Notes under the pieces: model-generated
What the model was told of the DNA's origin: nothing
The model's input: the letters and a program-made list of their open reading frames with translations, nothing else
Database searches by the model: none
DNA from: an uncultured Candidatus Nemicrothrix sp.
GTDB taxonomy: Bacteria > Actinomycetota > Acidimicrobiia > Acidimicrobiales > MedAcidi-G1
Length of the DNA stretch: 64,000 nt
NCBI GenBank assembly: GCA_913055915.1
Contig: CAJXKL010000007.1
Span: forward strand, 30,150 to 94,149
Direction of reading: 5' to 3'
Translations under genes and position numbers: made by a program
Shown: positions 47,632 through 55,576 of the stretch, piece after piece
How the letters are laid out: each line of letters opens with the position of its first letter
Numbering within the stretch: the stretch's first letter is position 1

Positions 47632-49057
47632 CCTGACCGCCGATCCGCTGCGGTGGTCTGTCGCAGACCTCGTTGGTGCGTTCCGGGCCGGGACCCTCTC
47701 GCCTGTCGAACTGCTGGAGTCATCGCTTTCTCGCATCGGGGATGTCGATGACGAGGTCCACGCCTACGTCCAGTCAACAGCCGACCTGGCACGACAGCAG
47801 GCCGAGGCTGCAGCAGAGGCATACCGGGTCGGCGACGCTGGACCCCTGGCCGGGGTGCCCGTCTCGGTGAAGGACGCATTCCACCTTGCCGGATACCCGA
47901 CAACGCTCGGATCGCTCCGGCACGTCGGCGATGTCGCCGAGGTCGACTCAGGCGTCGTCCGTCGACTCCGTGGAGCAGGTGCCGTGTTCCCCGGCAAGAC
48001 GAACGTTCCGGAATTCTGCCAGTCGGCTACGACCCAAAACCTCCTCGGCCCTGACACGACCAACCCGTGGGACACGGCGCGAACACCGGGTGGTTCCAGC
48101 GGTGGAGCCGCAGCATCGGTCGCATCGGGTACCTGCACCCTCGCTGTCGGCTCTGACGGGGGTGGCTCGATAAGGATTCCAGCGGCGTTCACGGGGCTGG
48201 TCGGCCTCAAGCCCACGACCGACCGCTGCGCCGACGAGCACGGCTTCAGGGCGTTCTCACCGTTTTGCTCACCTGGCCCCCTGGCTTGGCGAACCGACGA
48301 CGCCCGCCACCTCTTCTCGGTTCTGGCCGATGAGTCCGTCGTGCGTGGCCACCCGGTCAGGCGTCGGATCGCCTGGTGTCCCCGCCCCGAACGGCGCCCG
48401 GTCGACCGCGACCTCGCCGACGTGCTCTCCACAGCCGTCGCCGGCCTGTCGGCACTGGGCCACCGGGTGGAGGAGGTGGACCTTCCAACGGGAGGGTGGA
48501 TGGCCGGATTCGGCGACCAAGTGATTGCCGAGGAGTACAAGCGACGCGGTGACCTGCTCACCGAGCCTGACCAGTTGACCGACTACGTACGTGCCACCCT
48601 CACAGCAGGAAGGTCGGTGGACGACACCGCCCTGGAGAGGGCACGCTCCGCCCAGGTGGCTCACGGTGTCGCCGTCGACGCGGTCTTCGAATCACACGAC
48701 ATGATCGTCACGCCCGCCACGGCGGTGCCGGCGTTCCGCCTTGGCGAGAGGCCGACAGAGGTGGACGGGGAGCCGGTCGACAGGCTGTGGGGAGCCTTCC
48801 CCTTTACCACCCCGTTCAACGTGTCGGGACACCCGGCCATGGTGGTGCCCGTGGGGCTGGTCGAGGGCATGCCGGTAGGGCTTCAACTGGTTGCCGCTGC
48901 CGGACACGAGGCCGACCTTCTGGACACGGCCGAGCAACTCGAGGAGGCGCTGGACCTGCAACTATGGTGCCGGGACCTGCCTGCAGGCGACCATCGGCAA
49001 ATAATCTCTCCCGGTGGGCAGGCAGCCATGACCAGCCTGCAGGAGGATGCGTTCTGA
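47624..49057 (+). CDS. Amidase signature-family hydrolase
   Basis: A 477-aa amidase. The Ser-cisSer-Lys triad is visible: Lys83 in VSVKDAF, Ser158 in TPGGSSGGAA and nucleophile Ser182 in GSDGGGSIRIPAAF, followed by GLVGLKPT. It hydrolyses an amide, which in this operon hints at a nitrogen-containing substrate or an amide formed after ring hydroxylation and opening. ATG 47624 chosen; GTG 47609 in the same frame is possible. It overlaps the SDR gene by 8 bases. Confidence 0.9.
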   Translation: MPDLTADPLRWSVADLVGAFRAGTLSPVELLESSLSRIGDVDDEVHAYVQSTADLARQQAEAAAEAYRVGDAGPLAGVPVSVKDAFHLAGYPTTLGSLRHVGDVAEVDSGVVRRLRGAGAVFPGKTNVPEFCQSATTQNLLGPDTTNPWDTARTPGGSSGGAAASVASGTCTLAVGSDGGGSIRIPAAFTGLVGLKPTTDRCADEHGFRAFSPFCSPGPLAWRTDDARHLFSVLADESVVRGHPVRRRIAWCPRPERRPVDRDLADVLSTAVAGLSALGHRVEEVDLPTGGWMAGFGDQVIAEEYKRRGDLLTEPDQLTDYVRATLTAGRSVDDTALERARSAQVAHGVAVDAVFESHDMIVTPATAVPAFRLGERPTEVDGEPVDRLWGAFPFTTPFNVSGHPAMVVPVGLVEGMPVGLQLVAAAGHEADLLDTAEQLEEALDLQLWCRDLPAGDHRQIISPGGQAAMTSLQEDAF

Positions 49058-49815
49058 TGGGAGAGGTCCTGGGAACCGTAGGGATCGATCGCTCCGACCT
49101 GGCAACCCACGCCATTCTCAACCGCCCCGAGGCAGCCAACGCGCTCAACTTCGAGATGTTGACATCGCTGGTCGATGTCATCGCCGCCGAGGCCGATTCG
49201 GGAACCCGGGCACTGGTGCTGAGCGGTTCCGGTGGCGGCTTCAGTGCCGGCGCCGACTTCAACGACCTCACAGGTGGAGGGGAGGACCGGGGCTTTGACG
49301 ATGCTGTTGCTTTGGCCGCCAGAGCCCTGACCGAAGCACCCTTCCCTGTCATTGCGGCCGTTGAGGGGTTCGCCTTCGGGGCAGGGGTCGACCTTGCCTG
49401 GTCGTGTGACGCCGTCGTGCTGTCGGAGGACGCACGCGTGGGCGTGCCTTCCACACACCTCGGGATCCTCTACAACCCGGAGTCCCTCGCCCTTCTCCAT
49501 TCACGTATCGGCGACCGAGCCTGGCGGCGGATCGTCCTGCTGGGCGACGAACTGGATGGCACCACCGCATTCTCTCTCGGGATGGGTGAAGCTCTGGCCC
49601 CTCCCGGCCGGGCGGTTGCCGAGGCGATGAGGCTGGCCTCGAAGGCAGCGGCGGGAACCCGGGAGGCGGTTGCTGCAACGAAGGGCTTCAGCCGCGCCAT
49701 CATGGAACGGACGGCCGACGATCCCGGGTGGCAGGCCCTGCGTATGGATCTGCTGGACAACCCCGAACGCCGCGAAGCTGTCCTTGAACGACAGCGCGGG
49801 ACGAAGGGGTCGTGA
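49057..49815 (+). CDS. Enoyl-CoA hydratase/isomerase family protein
   Basis: A 252-aa crotonase: RPEAANALNFEMLTSL, oxyanion hole GSGGGFSAGADFNDL and EGFAFGAGVDLAWSCDAVV. The segment STHLGILYNPESLALL replaces the usual PGxGGTQRL, so the chemistry may be hydrolysis or C-C cleavage rather than simple hydration. ATG 49057 overlaps the amidase stop (TGATG); its stop overlaps the MaoC gene (GTGA). Confidence 0.87.
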   Translation: MGEVLGTVGIDRSDLATHAILNRPEAANALNFEMLTSLVDVIAAEADSGTRALVLSGSGGGFSAGADFNDLTGGGEDRGFDDAVALAARALTEAPFPVIAAVEGFAFGAGVDLAWSCDAVVLSEDARVGVPSTHLGILYNPESLALLHSRIGDRAWRRIVLLGDELDGTTAFSLGMGEALAPPGRAVAEAMRLASKAAAGTREAVAATKGFSRAIMERTADDPGWQALRMDLLDNPERREAVLERQRGTKGS

Positions 49816-50618
49816 ACGGGCCGTCGACCGACTTGGCTGGCCTCGCCGGGTACGACCTCGGCGCGCATGTCGCAACCTTTGACGACCGCGACGCCATCCT
49901 GTACGCGCTCGCCGTCGGCGCCGGCACAGCTGACCTGGACATGGTCTTTGAAAGGAATCTCAGGGTTCTTCCAACCTACGGATGTGCACTGGGGTTGTGG
50001 GCGGTTGAGGCTGCTGGCGGGTTGGGTGTGTACGACCGGGTCAACTCCCTCCATGCCGGACAGACCCTCACGCTCCACGACAGGCTGAGGCCGGGGAGAG
50101 TGGAGATGACAGCACGGGTGACCGACGTGTGGGACAAGGGCAGGATCTCGGTTGTCGGAATCGAGGTGGCAGCAGAGGCCTTCACAGCCGGATATGTGAT
50201 CATGCTCCCCGGTATCGGCAACTGGGGCGGCGAGCGTGGTCCGTCGACTCCGCAGTCGGCCCCGCTCGAACCCACATGGAGCACGACGCTCCCGACCGAT
50301 GCCGATGCTGCCCTGCTCTACAGGCTCACCGGTGACAGGCACCCAGTGCACGTCGACCCCGTGGTGGCCGGAAAGATGGGGTTCGAGCGTCCGATCCTGC
50401 ACGGCCTGGCAACCCTTGGAATCTCGGCACGGGCCCTCGCTGGCGCCGTTGACGCACATCCTGTCGACCTACTCGACCTGGAGGCCAGGCTGACAGGACC
50501 GGTCCTTCCCGGTCAGGACCTCCTGGTCTCGGCGTCGACGGGATCAGGTGGTGTCACCGCATTCGAGGTCTCCTCCGAGAACGCACTGGTCCTCACCGGT
50601 TCGGCCACCTTCGGCTAG
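49812..50618 (+). CDS. MaoC-like (hydratase 2) dehydratase
   Basis: A 268-aa double hot-dog protein of the MaoC/2-enoyl-CoA hydratase 2 type. The second half has the catalytic signature LYRLTGDRHPVHVDPVVAGK followed by GFERPILHGLATLG, with Asp and His in place. It hydrates a trans-2-enoyl-CoA to the (R)-3-hydroxyacyl-CoA. It is the last gene of the overlapping catabolic operon; the next gene begins 70 bases later. Confidence 0.9.
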   Translation: MNGPSTDLAGLAGYDLGAHVATFDDRDAILYALAVGAGTADLDMVFERNLRVLPTYGCALGLWAVEAAGGLGVYDRVNSLHAGQTLTLHDRLRPGRVEMTARVTDVWDKGRISVVGIEVAAEAFTAGYVIMLPGIGNWGGERGPSTPQSAPLEPTWSTTLPTDADAALLYRLTGDRHPVHVDPVVAGKMGFERPILHGLATLGISARALAGAVDAHPVDLLDLEARLTGPVLPGQDLLVSASTGSGGVTAFEVSSENALVLTGSATFG

Positions 50619-50688
50619 CGTCCTCCACCTGCACGAGGAGCGGACCTGGACGACACGCTCCCCGACGACAACACCTAGGGTCACCCAC

Positions 50689-51966
50689 GTGACCGACCCA
50701 CAGGCACCTTCCACACTTCCATCGATCGGACGACCGGCCGACGAGGTGATGGCCGACCTGACGACAAAGCGGTCCGATGACGTCAGGTGGGCCGACGGCC
50801 GTACCTTTGGCCTCGTCTTCGATGGCGGAGAGGACGTGCGGGCAGTCGCCGAGCAGGCCGCCCGCCTCTACCTCCACGAGAATGCCCTGAACACCCTTGC
50901 CTTCCCATCCCTCGGCTCCATCCAGTCCGAGATCTGTGGCTGGACGTCGGACCTGCTGAACGGCTCCCGCGCCGCCGGCTTCCTCACCAGCGGGGGCACG
51001 GAGAGCATCCTCTGTGCTGTCCTGGCTGCACGCGACAGGGCTCTGGCCGAGCGCGGGGTGACCGAACCCGAGCTGGTACTTCCGATAAGCGCCCACGCCG
51101 CATTCCACAAGGGCGCCCACATGTTCGGCCTGCGCACGAGGACCGTGCCGGTGACCGATGAATGGACCACCGACCTAGACGCCATGGCCGATGCCGTCGG
51201 ACCGGACACGGCGCTGGTCGTGGCATCGGCGCCGCAGTACCCCCAGGGCACGGTCGACCCGGTACCGGAGGTGGCTGCCATGGCCGTCGAGGTCGGCGCC
51301 AGTTGCCACGTCGACGCCTGCATGGGCGGTTTCGTCCTTCCCTTCGCCGAGTTGGAGGGCCGTACGACACAGCCATGGGACTTCAGGGTCGAAGGCGTGA
51401 CCTCGATATCGGCGGACCTGCACAAGCTGGGCTACGCGCCCAAGGGGGTCTCTGTGATCCTGCACCGCTCCCGTGAACTGCGCCGCTACCAGACCTTTGA
51501 CTTCGACGGGTGGCTGGCCGGCCGCTACATCACCCCCAACATGCAGGGCACCCGCTCGGGACTGCCGATGGCTGCAGCTTGGGCGGTGCTGCAGTACCTG
51601 GGCGTCGACGGCTACCGGCGCCTGGTTCGCACCACGCTCGATACGGCCGACACCATCCGCAGCGGGATCCGGGCCATCGACGGGCTGAGAATTCTCGGTA
51701 ATCCGGTACACCACCTGTTGGCCATATCTGCCGAACCAGAGATTGAGGACGAGACCAGACGAATCGACCTCTTAGCCTTGGGCGAGGCCATGGCCGACCG
51801 TGGCTGGCACCTTGACCGACAGGGCCCACCTCCGAGCCTGCACATGACGGTCAGCGCCGGCAACACCAAGGCCGTCAACGAGTTCCTGGCTGACCTGTCT
51901 GAGGCCGCCGAACAGGTCAGGGGCGGGGCAACGGGCGAAGCCACCCAGTACGCCACACTCGAGTAG
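50689..51966 (+). CDS. PLP-dependent decarboxylase/lyase, sphingosine-1-phosphate lyase-like
   Basis: A 425-aa fold-type I PLP enzyme of the group II decarboxylase/SPL family. TSGGTESILCAVLAARD binds the cofactor phosphate, HAAFHKGAHMFG stacks on the ring, VDACMGGFVLPFA holds the pyridine N-binding Asp, and Lys246 in SISADLHKLGYAPKGVS forms the Schiff base. It may cleave a long-chain base phosphate or decarboxylate an aromatic/acidic amino acid. GTG 50689 follows AGGG by 8 bases. A separate transcript start is possible in the 70-base gap after the MaoC gene. Confidence 0.85.
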   Translation: MTDPQAPSTLPSIGRPADEVMADLTTKRSDDVRWADGRTFGLVFDGGEDVRAVAEQAARLYLHENALNTLAFPSLGSIQSEICGWTSDLLNGSRAAGFLTSGGTESILCAVLAARDRALAERGVTEPELVLPISAHAAFHKGAHMFGLRTRTVPVTDEWTTDLDAMADAVGPDTALVVASAPQYPQGTVDPVPEVAAMAVEVGASCHVDACMGGFVLPFAELEGRTTQPWDFRVEGVTSISADLHKLGYAPKGVSVILHRSRELRRYQTFDFDGWLAGRYITPNMQGTRSGLPMAAAWAVLQYLGVDGYRRLVRTTLDTADTIRSGIRAIDGLRILGNPVHHLLAISAEPEIEDETRRIDLLALGEAMADRGWHLDRQGPPPSLHMTVSAGNTKAVNEFLADLSEAAEQVRGGATGEATQYATLE

Positions 51967-51983
51967 CAACCGCCCGGGGGGGG

Positions 51984-52059
51984 TGGCTGGCCGGGCAGGT
52001 CTCGAACCTGCAACCTCCTGATCCAAAGTCAGGCGTTCTGCCAGTTGAACTACCGGCCA
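51984..52059 (-). tRNA. tRNA-Gln (anticodon UUG)
   Basis: A 76-nt tRNA including an encoded CCA (51984-51986). Acceptor TGGCCGG/CCGGCCA with discriminator G, anticodon arm CCTGA-CTTTGGA-TCAGG (anticodon TTG), T-arm GCAGG-TTCGAGA-CCTGC. It lies between the plus-strand decarboxylase and bS22 genes, on the opposite strand. Confidence 0.95.
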
Positions 52060-52165
52060 CTGGCGCGCACCGGGATGCCGTCAGTACCGCCCAGAGCGTA
52101 GTGGCAGGTCGCATCCCTGCGAACTGAACGCTACCCACTCTGCGCGCGATACCCTGCTGGCCGTC

Positions 52166-52264
52166 ATGGGATCTCTTATCAAGAAGCGCCGTAAGCGCAT
52201 GCGCAAGAAAAAGCACCGCAAGATGCTCAAGCGCACCCGCGCCAAGCGGATGCGGGGCAAGTAG
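52166..52264 (+). CDS. 30S ribosomal protein bS22 (AURKAIP1/COX24 domain)
   Basis: A 32-aa, extremely basic protein starting MGSLIKKRRKRMRKKKHRK. The pattern GS-(V/L)-IKKRRKRM-x-KKKHRK-x-L-x-RTR is that of the small actinobacterial 30S protein bS22 seen in mycobacterial ribosome structures. The ATG is at 52166 and the stop TAG at 52262-52264. Monocistronic on the plus strand, convergent with ispE only 7 bases away. Easily missed because of its size. Confidence 0.92.
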   Translation: MGSLIKKRRKRMRKKKHRKMLKRTRAKRMRGK

Positions 52265-52265
52265 C

Positions 52266-52280
52266 CCGGTCTCAGACCGG
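52266..52280. terminator. Perfect palindrome between convergent bS22 and ispE
   Basis: CCGGTCT-C-AGACCGG is a perfect inverted repeat starting 2 bases after the bS22 stop and covering the ispE stop codon. As RNA it can fold only with a small loop (4-5 bp stem), and no U-run follows, so termination is possible but weakly supported. Confidence 0.25.
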
Positions 52281-52997
52281 CGACACCATCGGTGGAACGG
52301 TCCGCACGACCCGTCGCCCATCGCCCGGGTACTCCCCCTCCACGAACCAGCTACCTCCGCTTCCGGCCAACCTCGGCTGCCGGCCCGTCGCGTCCCCGAA
52401 CGAGTCCCGCCAGAGGGCCATTTCGGGCACCAAGTCTAACAGGGCCGACTCCAGGTCGTTGCCTGCCAAGCCAGCTGGTCCTCCAAGGTCGTCCCAGCGC
52501 TGGTAGACGGCTCCGGTCGGACACCCGATCGGTGGAATCAACAACGTGAACACCCGTTCCTCAAACGGAAGGGGCTCGACCACCTCACCGATTCCGGAGA
52601 CCCGGGCACGTCCACCGACGAGGCAGAAGGCCACATCGGCACCGATCCCGGATGCGGTCACGAGGTCGTCAAAGCCGGCCCAGCGCAGGATCGCAGCGGC
52701 GTCAGAAGACCCGCCACCCAGGCCCGCTCCGGCCGGGATCTCCTTTTCGACCACCACCCGGGCCTCCCGACCGACCAGCGCCAGGGCTCGGCTGACCAGG
52801 TTGTCGTCGTCGGCCACGACCTCGAGGCCTCCCCCGGCGCCGTGCACCTCCAGGCCGATGCCAGGCCCCACGCTGATCCTGTCGGCAAGGTCCAGGCTCA
52901 CCATCTCGGCTTCGATCAGGTGGAGGCCGTCGTCGCGTACACCGGTGATCCGGAGCGACAGGGTCAGCTTGGCCGGTGCCACGAGCACGGTGTTCAC
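52272..52997 (-). CDS. ispE: 4-diphosphocytidyl-2-C-methyl-D-erythritol kinase
   Basis: A 241-aa GHMP kinase of the MEP isoprenoid pathway. VLVAPAKLTLSLRI at the N-terminus, EKEIPAGAGLGGGSSDAAA as the ATP loop and RLAGSGGSWFV as the C-terminal glycine motif. It is short for IspE (usually ~280-310 aa), with reduced loops but all three motifs. GTG 52995-52997 overlaps the rsmA stop (GTGA). The tatD-rpf-rsmA-ispE order is a conserved actinobacterial arrangement. Confidence 0.9.
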   Translation of the reverse strand: MNTVLVAPAKLTLSLRITGVRDDGLHLIEAEMVSLDLADRISVGPGIGLEVHGAGGGLEVVADDDNLVSRALALVGREARVVVEKEIPAGAGLGGGSSDAAAILRWAGFDDLVTASGIGADVAFCLVGGRARVSGIGEVVEPLPFEERVFTLLIPPIGCPTGAVYQRWDDLGGPAGLAGNDLESALLDLVPEMALWRDSFGDATGRQPRLAGSGGSWFVEGEYPGDGRRVVRTVPPMVSPV

Positions 52998-53824
52998 GAT
53001 CGGTCCGCCACGACACGCGAAGCGAGAGAAGCCCACTGGTCGAGGCCCAGCTCCTCGGCCCGGGCCATCGGGTCGACACCTGACTCCGCGATCGCCGCCT
53101 CGTCCAGCAGATCCCTCAGGGAGCGACGAAGCATCTTCCGGCGCTGGCCGAACCCGGCCCGCACCACCCCGAACAGAACCTCACGGTCGACTTCGGTGGC
53201 CGGCTCTGAACGGCGTCGGAGCCCCACGAGAGCGGAGTCGACCCGCGGGCGTGGCAGGAACACCGACGGGGGCACACGTCCGAGGAGGCGTGCGTCGGCG
53301 TGGTACGCCACCTTCACGGAAGGCAGGCCGTAAGCGTCGTCTCCGGGTCCTGCCACCAGGCGATCGGCCACCTCCCTCTGCACCATCACGACCATCTCCC
53401 CGATGGCGGGCACGTCGTCCAGCAGGTCACAGATGAGCGGCACCGAGATGTTGTACGGAAGGTTCGCAACGAGGGCCCAGGGAGCACCGCCGAGCAGGGT
53501 GTTCCAGTCGGTCTCCATCGCATCGGCGTGGACGATCCGGACCCGATCAGACGAATAACCACCAGTCACCTCGGCCAGGACACCAACCAGCACGTCGTCG
53601 ACCTCGACAGCGGTAACACTGGCCCCCTCCTCGAGCAGTGCGAGCGTCAGCGAACCGACACCTGGACCAATCTCGACGACCCTGTCGCCCGCACCGACCT
53701 CAGCCAGCTCGACTATCCGCCGGACGGTGTTGGGCTCAACGACGAAGTTCTGTCCGAGCGAGCGCTTGGGACTGATGCCGTGGCGGTCCAGCAACGACCG
53801 GACCTGGGTCCGGGTGAGGGTCAC
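52994..53824 (-). CDS. rsmA: 16S rRNA (adenine1518/1519-N6) dimethyltransferase
   Basis: KsgA/RsmA, 276 aa. It shows SPKRSLGQNFVVEPNTV, SAM loop VVEIGPGVGSLTLALLE, acidic EVDDVLV, and the target-base motif VANLPYNISVPLI, then VVMVQREVADRL and FLPRPRVDSALV. It dimethylates two adenines near the 3' end of 16S rRNA during 30S assembly. The GTG start at 53822-53824 lies 10 bases after the Rpf-type gene; longer frames upstream overlap that gene and look unrelated. Confidence 0.95.
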   Translation of the reverse strand: MTLTRTQVRSLLDRHGISPKRSLGQNFVVEPNTVRRIVELAEVGAGDRVVEIGPGVGSLTLALLEEGASVTAVEVDDVLVGVLAEVTGGYSSDRVRIVHADAMETDWNTLLGGAPWALVANLPYNISVPLICDLLDDVPAIGEMVVMVQREVADRLVAGPGDDAYGLPSVKVAYHADARLLGRVPPSVFLPRPRVDSALVGLRRRSEPATEVDREVLFGVVRAGFGQRRKMLRRSLRDLLDEAAIAESGVDPMARAEELGLDQWASLASRVVADRS

Positions 53825-53834
53825 CCGGGAGAGA

Positions 53835-54620
53835 TTACGGCAGGTAGCGGCCGCACACCGGCCACTGGCCGCGACCCCGCAGGTGGTAGAGAGAACGGGC
53901 CATTGCGTCCTGGTCGGCAGGTGTAGCCGCCGCAGGATCGACACCCACCAGGCGCTCGTGGTAGAGACCGGCGATCCAGTCCCAGGTGGTGGTGCTGAAC
54001 TGGTAGGCGCCGCGGTAACGACCGGTGGGGTTGACGGCCATGTAGTCGCCCGTGGCCTCGCAGTAGCGGAGCGCCTCCCACTGCTCGGCAGAGGGGCCTC
54101 CATCAGCGGGAGCCGTATCCCAGGGAATGGTCGTGGTGGGGCCGGGTGTGCTTATCGCCGTCGCCCTCCGGTTGTCCTCCTCCTCACGAAACCTCGCCCG
54201 CTCCGCCTGGCGGTCTGCCTCTGCCTGCTTGGCCGCCAGGATCGCGTCGAGGGCCTCCCTCTCGGCGAACTCCACGGCAACGATCTCCTGGGCCATTGCA
54301 ATGGCCTCGGCCTCATACATCCGGGCGGCCTCGGCCAGCCTGTTCACAGTCGGCAGGTTCGAACGGGCCACGTGCCATTCCTCGGCACGGTCCGCCAGGT
54401 TCGCAACGTCTGCAGGCGAGGTGGGCATTGTCCAGTCCGGCACTGCATCGCCGACCACGATCGGCACCGACAGCGCCAGTTCCACCGAACCGGTTGCATC
54501 TGCGACACCGGTCAGCGACCCGGTCGAGTCGGGGTTCTCCAGGACGAACAGGGGAAGCGCGGCGATCGTGGCAAGCGCCACTACAACCACACGCCACCTC
54601 TCGACCGTGGACTCAGCCAA
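53835..54620 (-). CDS. Secreted resuscitation-promoting factor (Rpf/transglycosylase-like) protein
   Basis: A 261-aa exported cell-wall hydrolase. It has an N-terminal membrane helix or signal (RVVVVALATIAALPLFVL), a Glu/Ala-rich coiled-coil stretch (about 85-150), a Thr/Pro linker, then an Rpf domain: WEALRYCEATGDYMAVNPTG with the catalytic Glu, YRGAYQFSTTTWDWI and the terminal MARSLYHLRGRGQWPVCGRY. Rpf proteins cleave peptidoglycan and promote growth from dormancy. It lies upstream of rsmA-ispE as rpfB does in mycobacteria, but lacks the DUF348 and G5 domains of RpfB. TTG start 54620 with AGAGGG just upstream. Confidence 0.85.
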   Translation of the reverse strand: MAESTVERWRVVVVALATIAALPLFVLENPDSTGSLTGVADATGSVELALSVPIVVGDAVPDWTMPTSPADVANLADRAEEWHVARSNLPTVNRLAEAARMYEAEAIAMAQEIVAVEFAEREALDAILAAKQAEADRQAERARFREEEDNRRATAISTPGPTTTIPWDTAPADGGPSAEQWEALRYCEATGDYMAVNPTGRYRGAYQFSTTTWDWIAGLYHERLVGVDPAAATPADQDAMARSLYHLRGRGQWPVCGRYLP

Positions 54621-54707
54621 CTTCCCTCTACTCCTGTCTCGAAAAACGCCCTACCGGCGACCCTCCGTTTCGTGAAGGAACGCGCGCAGCCACAGGGCGA
54701 GATCCGA

Positions 54708-54736
54708 AAGTTACGCAAGTACCGCCCGATTCGCAA
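54708..54736 (-). promoter_or_regulatory. Candidate sigma70-type promoter for the rpf-like gene
   Basis: On the minus strand, TTGCGA (54731-54736) and TAACTT (54708-54713) are separated by 17 bases, in the 167-base gap between tatD and the rpf-like gene. This would give the rpf-rsmA-ispE part its own transcript with a leader of about 80 bases. I found no convincing c-di-AMP (ydaO) riboswitch motifs in that leader. Confidence 0.35.
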
Positions 54737-54787
54737 CTTGACGGGCTGTGGCAGTAGGCACCCGTCCAAGTCCGGAGCAAGGTGGCC

Positions 54788-55576
54788 TCAAAGAGCGCCG
54801 GAATCGACTCCGAGACCGTAGAAGCGTCGGGCGTTGGCGGATGTCGCCATCGCCACCTCGCCGGGTTCGAGCCCCATCACCTCGGCTACCGCGGCGCCGA
54901 CGAGGGCTATGTGGGCCGGCTCGTTGGGTCGCCCCCTGTGGGGTACCGGAGCGAGATAGGGCGAATCCGTCTCAACCATGACGTGATCAACAGGGCACTG
55001 CGCAGCAGCCGCACGGACGTCATCTGCGGTCGCGAAGGTGACGATCCCGCTGAACGAGAGCATCGCCCCGCGCTCAATACACGCCATCGCCTCCTGGGGA
55101 CCACCGGTGAAGCAGTGGAACACCGTGCGCTCTGGAACACCCTCGGCGTCCAGCAGGGAGAAGGTCTCGTCCCACGCCTCACGTGTGTGGATCACGATCG
55201 GCATTTCACGCTCGTTGGCCATGGCGACGTGTGCGGCGAACACGTCAGCCTGTGCCCGTCTCGGAGAGTGGTCGTAGTGGTGGTCAAGGCCGGTCTCACC
55301 GACAGCGACAACCGCCTCGTCGTCGAGCAGATCAGCTATTCCCCGGATCCCGTGGCTGGCCTCGTGTGGATGGACGCCGGCAGTGGCCCAGACGTCTGGA
55401 TTGGACCTGGCCACTGAGATGGCGGCACGGCTATTTTCAAGGTCGGTTCCGACGTTGACGAAACCCACAACTCCGCCACTGCGGGCCCGCGCCAGAGCCT
55501 CATCGGCGTCGCTTCCCAGATGGCAGTGGTTGTCGAACCACTGGTCGCCGGAACCGACAGACGCCTCTTGAGTCAA
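54788..55576 (-). CDS. tatD: TatD-family metal-dependent DNase
   Basis: A 262-aa TIM-barrel hydrolase. Metal ligands: FDNHCHLG (usually DxHxH), Glu in VGETGLDHHY, His in PIVIHTREAW, His in VFHCFTGG and Asp in MVETDSPYLAPVPHRG. These are 3'-5' exonucleases or D-aminoacyl-tRNA deacylase-like enzymes. The first motif reads D-N-H-C-H. The TTG start (55574-55576) overlaps the metG stop; no better start is visible. Confidence 0.92.
   Translation of the reverse strand: MTQEASVGSGDQWFDNHCHLGSDADEALARARSGGVVGFVNVGTDLENSRAAISVARSNPDVWATAGVHPHEASHGIRGIADLLDDEAVVAVGETGLDHHYDHSPRRAQADVFAAHVAMANEREMPIVIHTREAWDETFSLLDAEGVPERTVFHCFTGGPQEAMACIERGAMLSFSGIVTFATADDVRAAAAQCPVDHVMVETDSPYLAPVPHRGRPNEPAHIALVGAAVAEVMGLEPGEVAMATSANARRFYGLGVDSGAL

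Noticed and set aside
52060..52165. Promoters for tRNA-Gln and bS22
   Set aside because: Both must lie here, but the best -35/-10 matches are about half of consensus on either strand, so no site is reported.
54621..54787. Possible c-di-AMP (ydaO) riboswitch before the rpf-like gene
   Set aside because: Such riboswitches precede many actinobacterial rpf genes, but I could not find the conserved core motifs in this leader.
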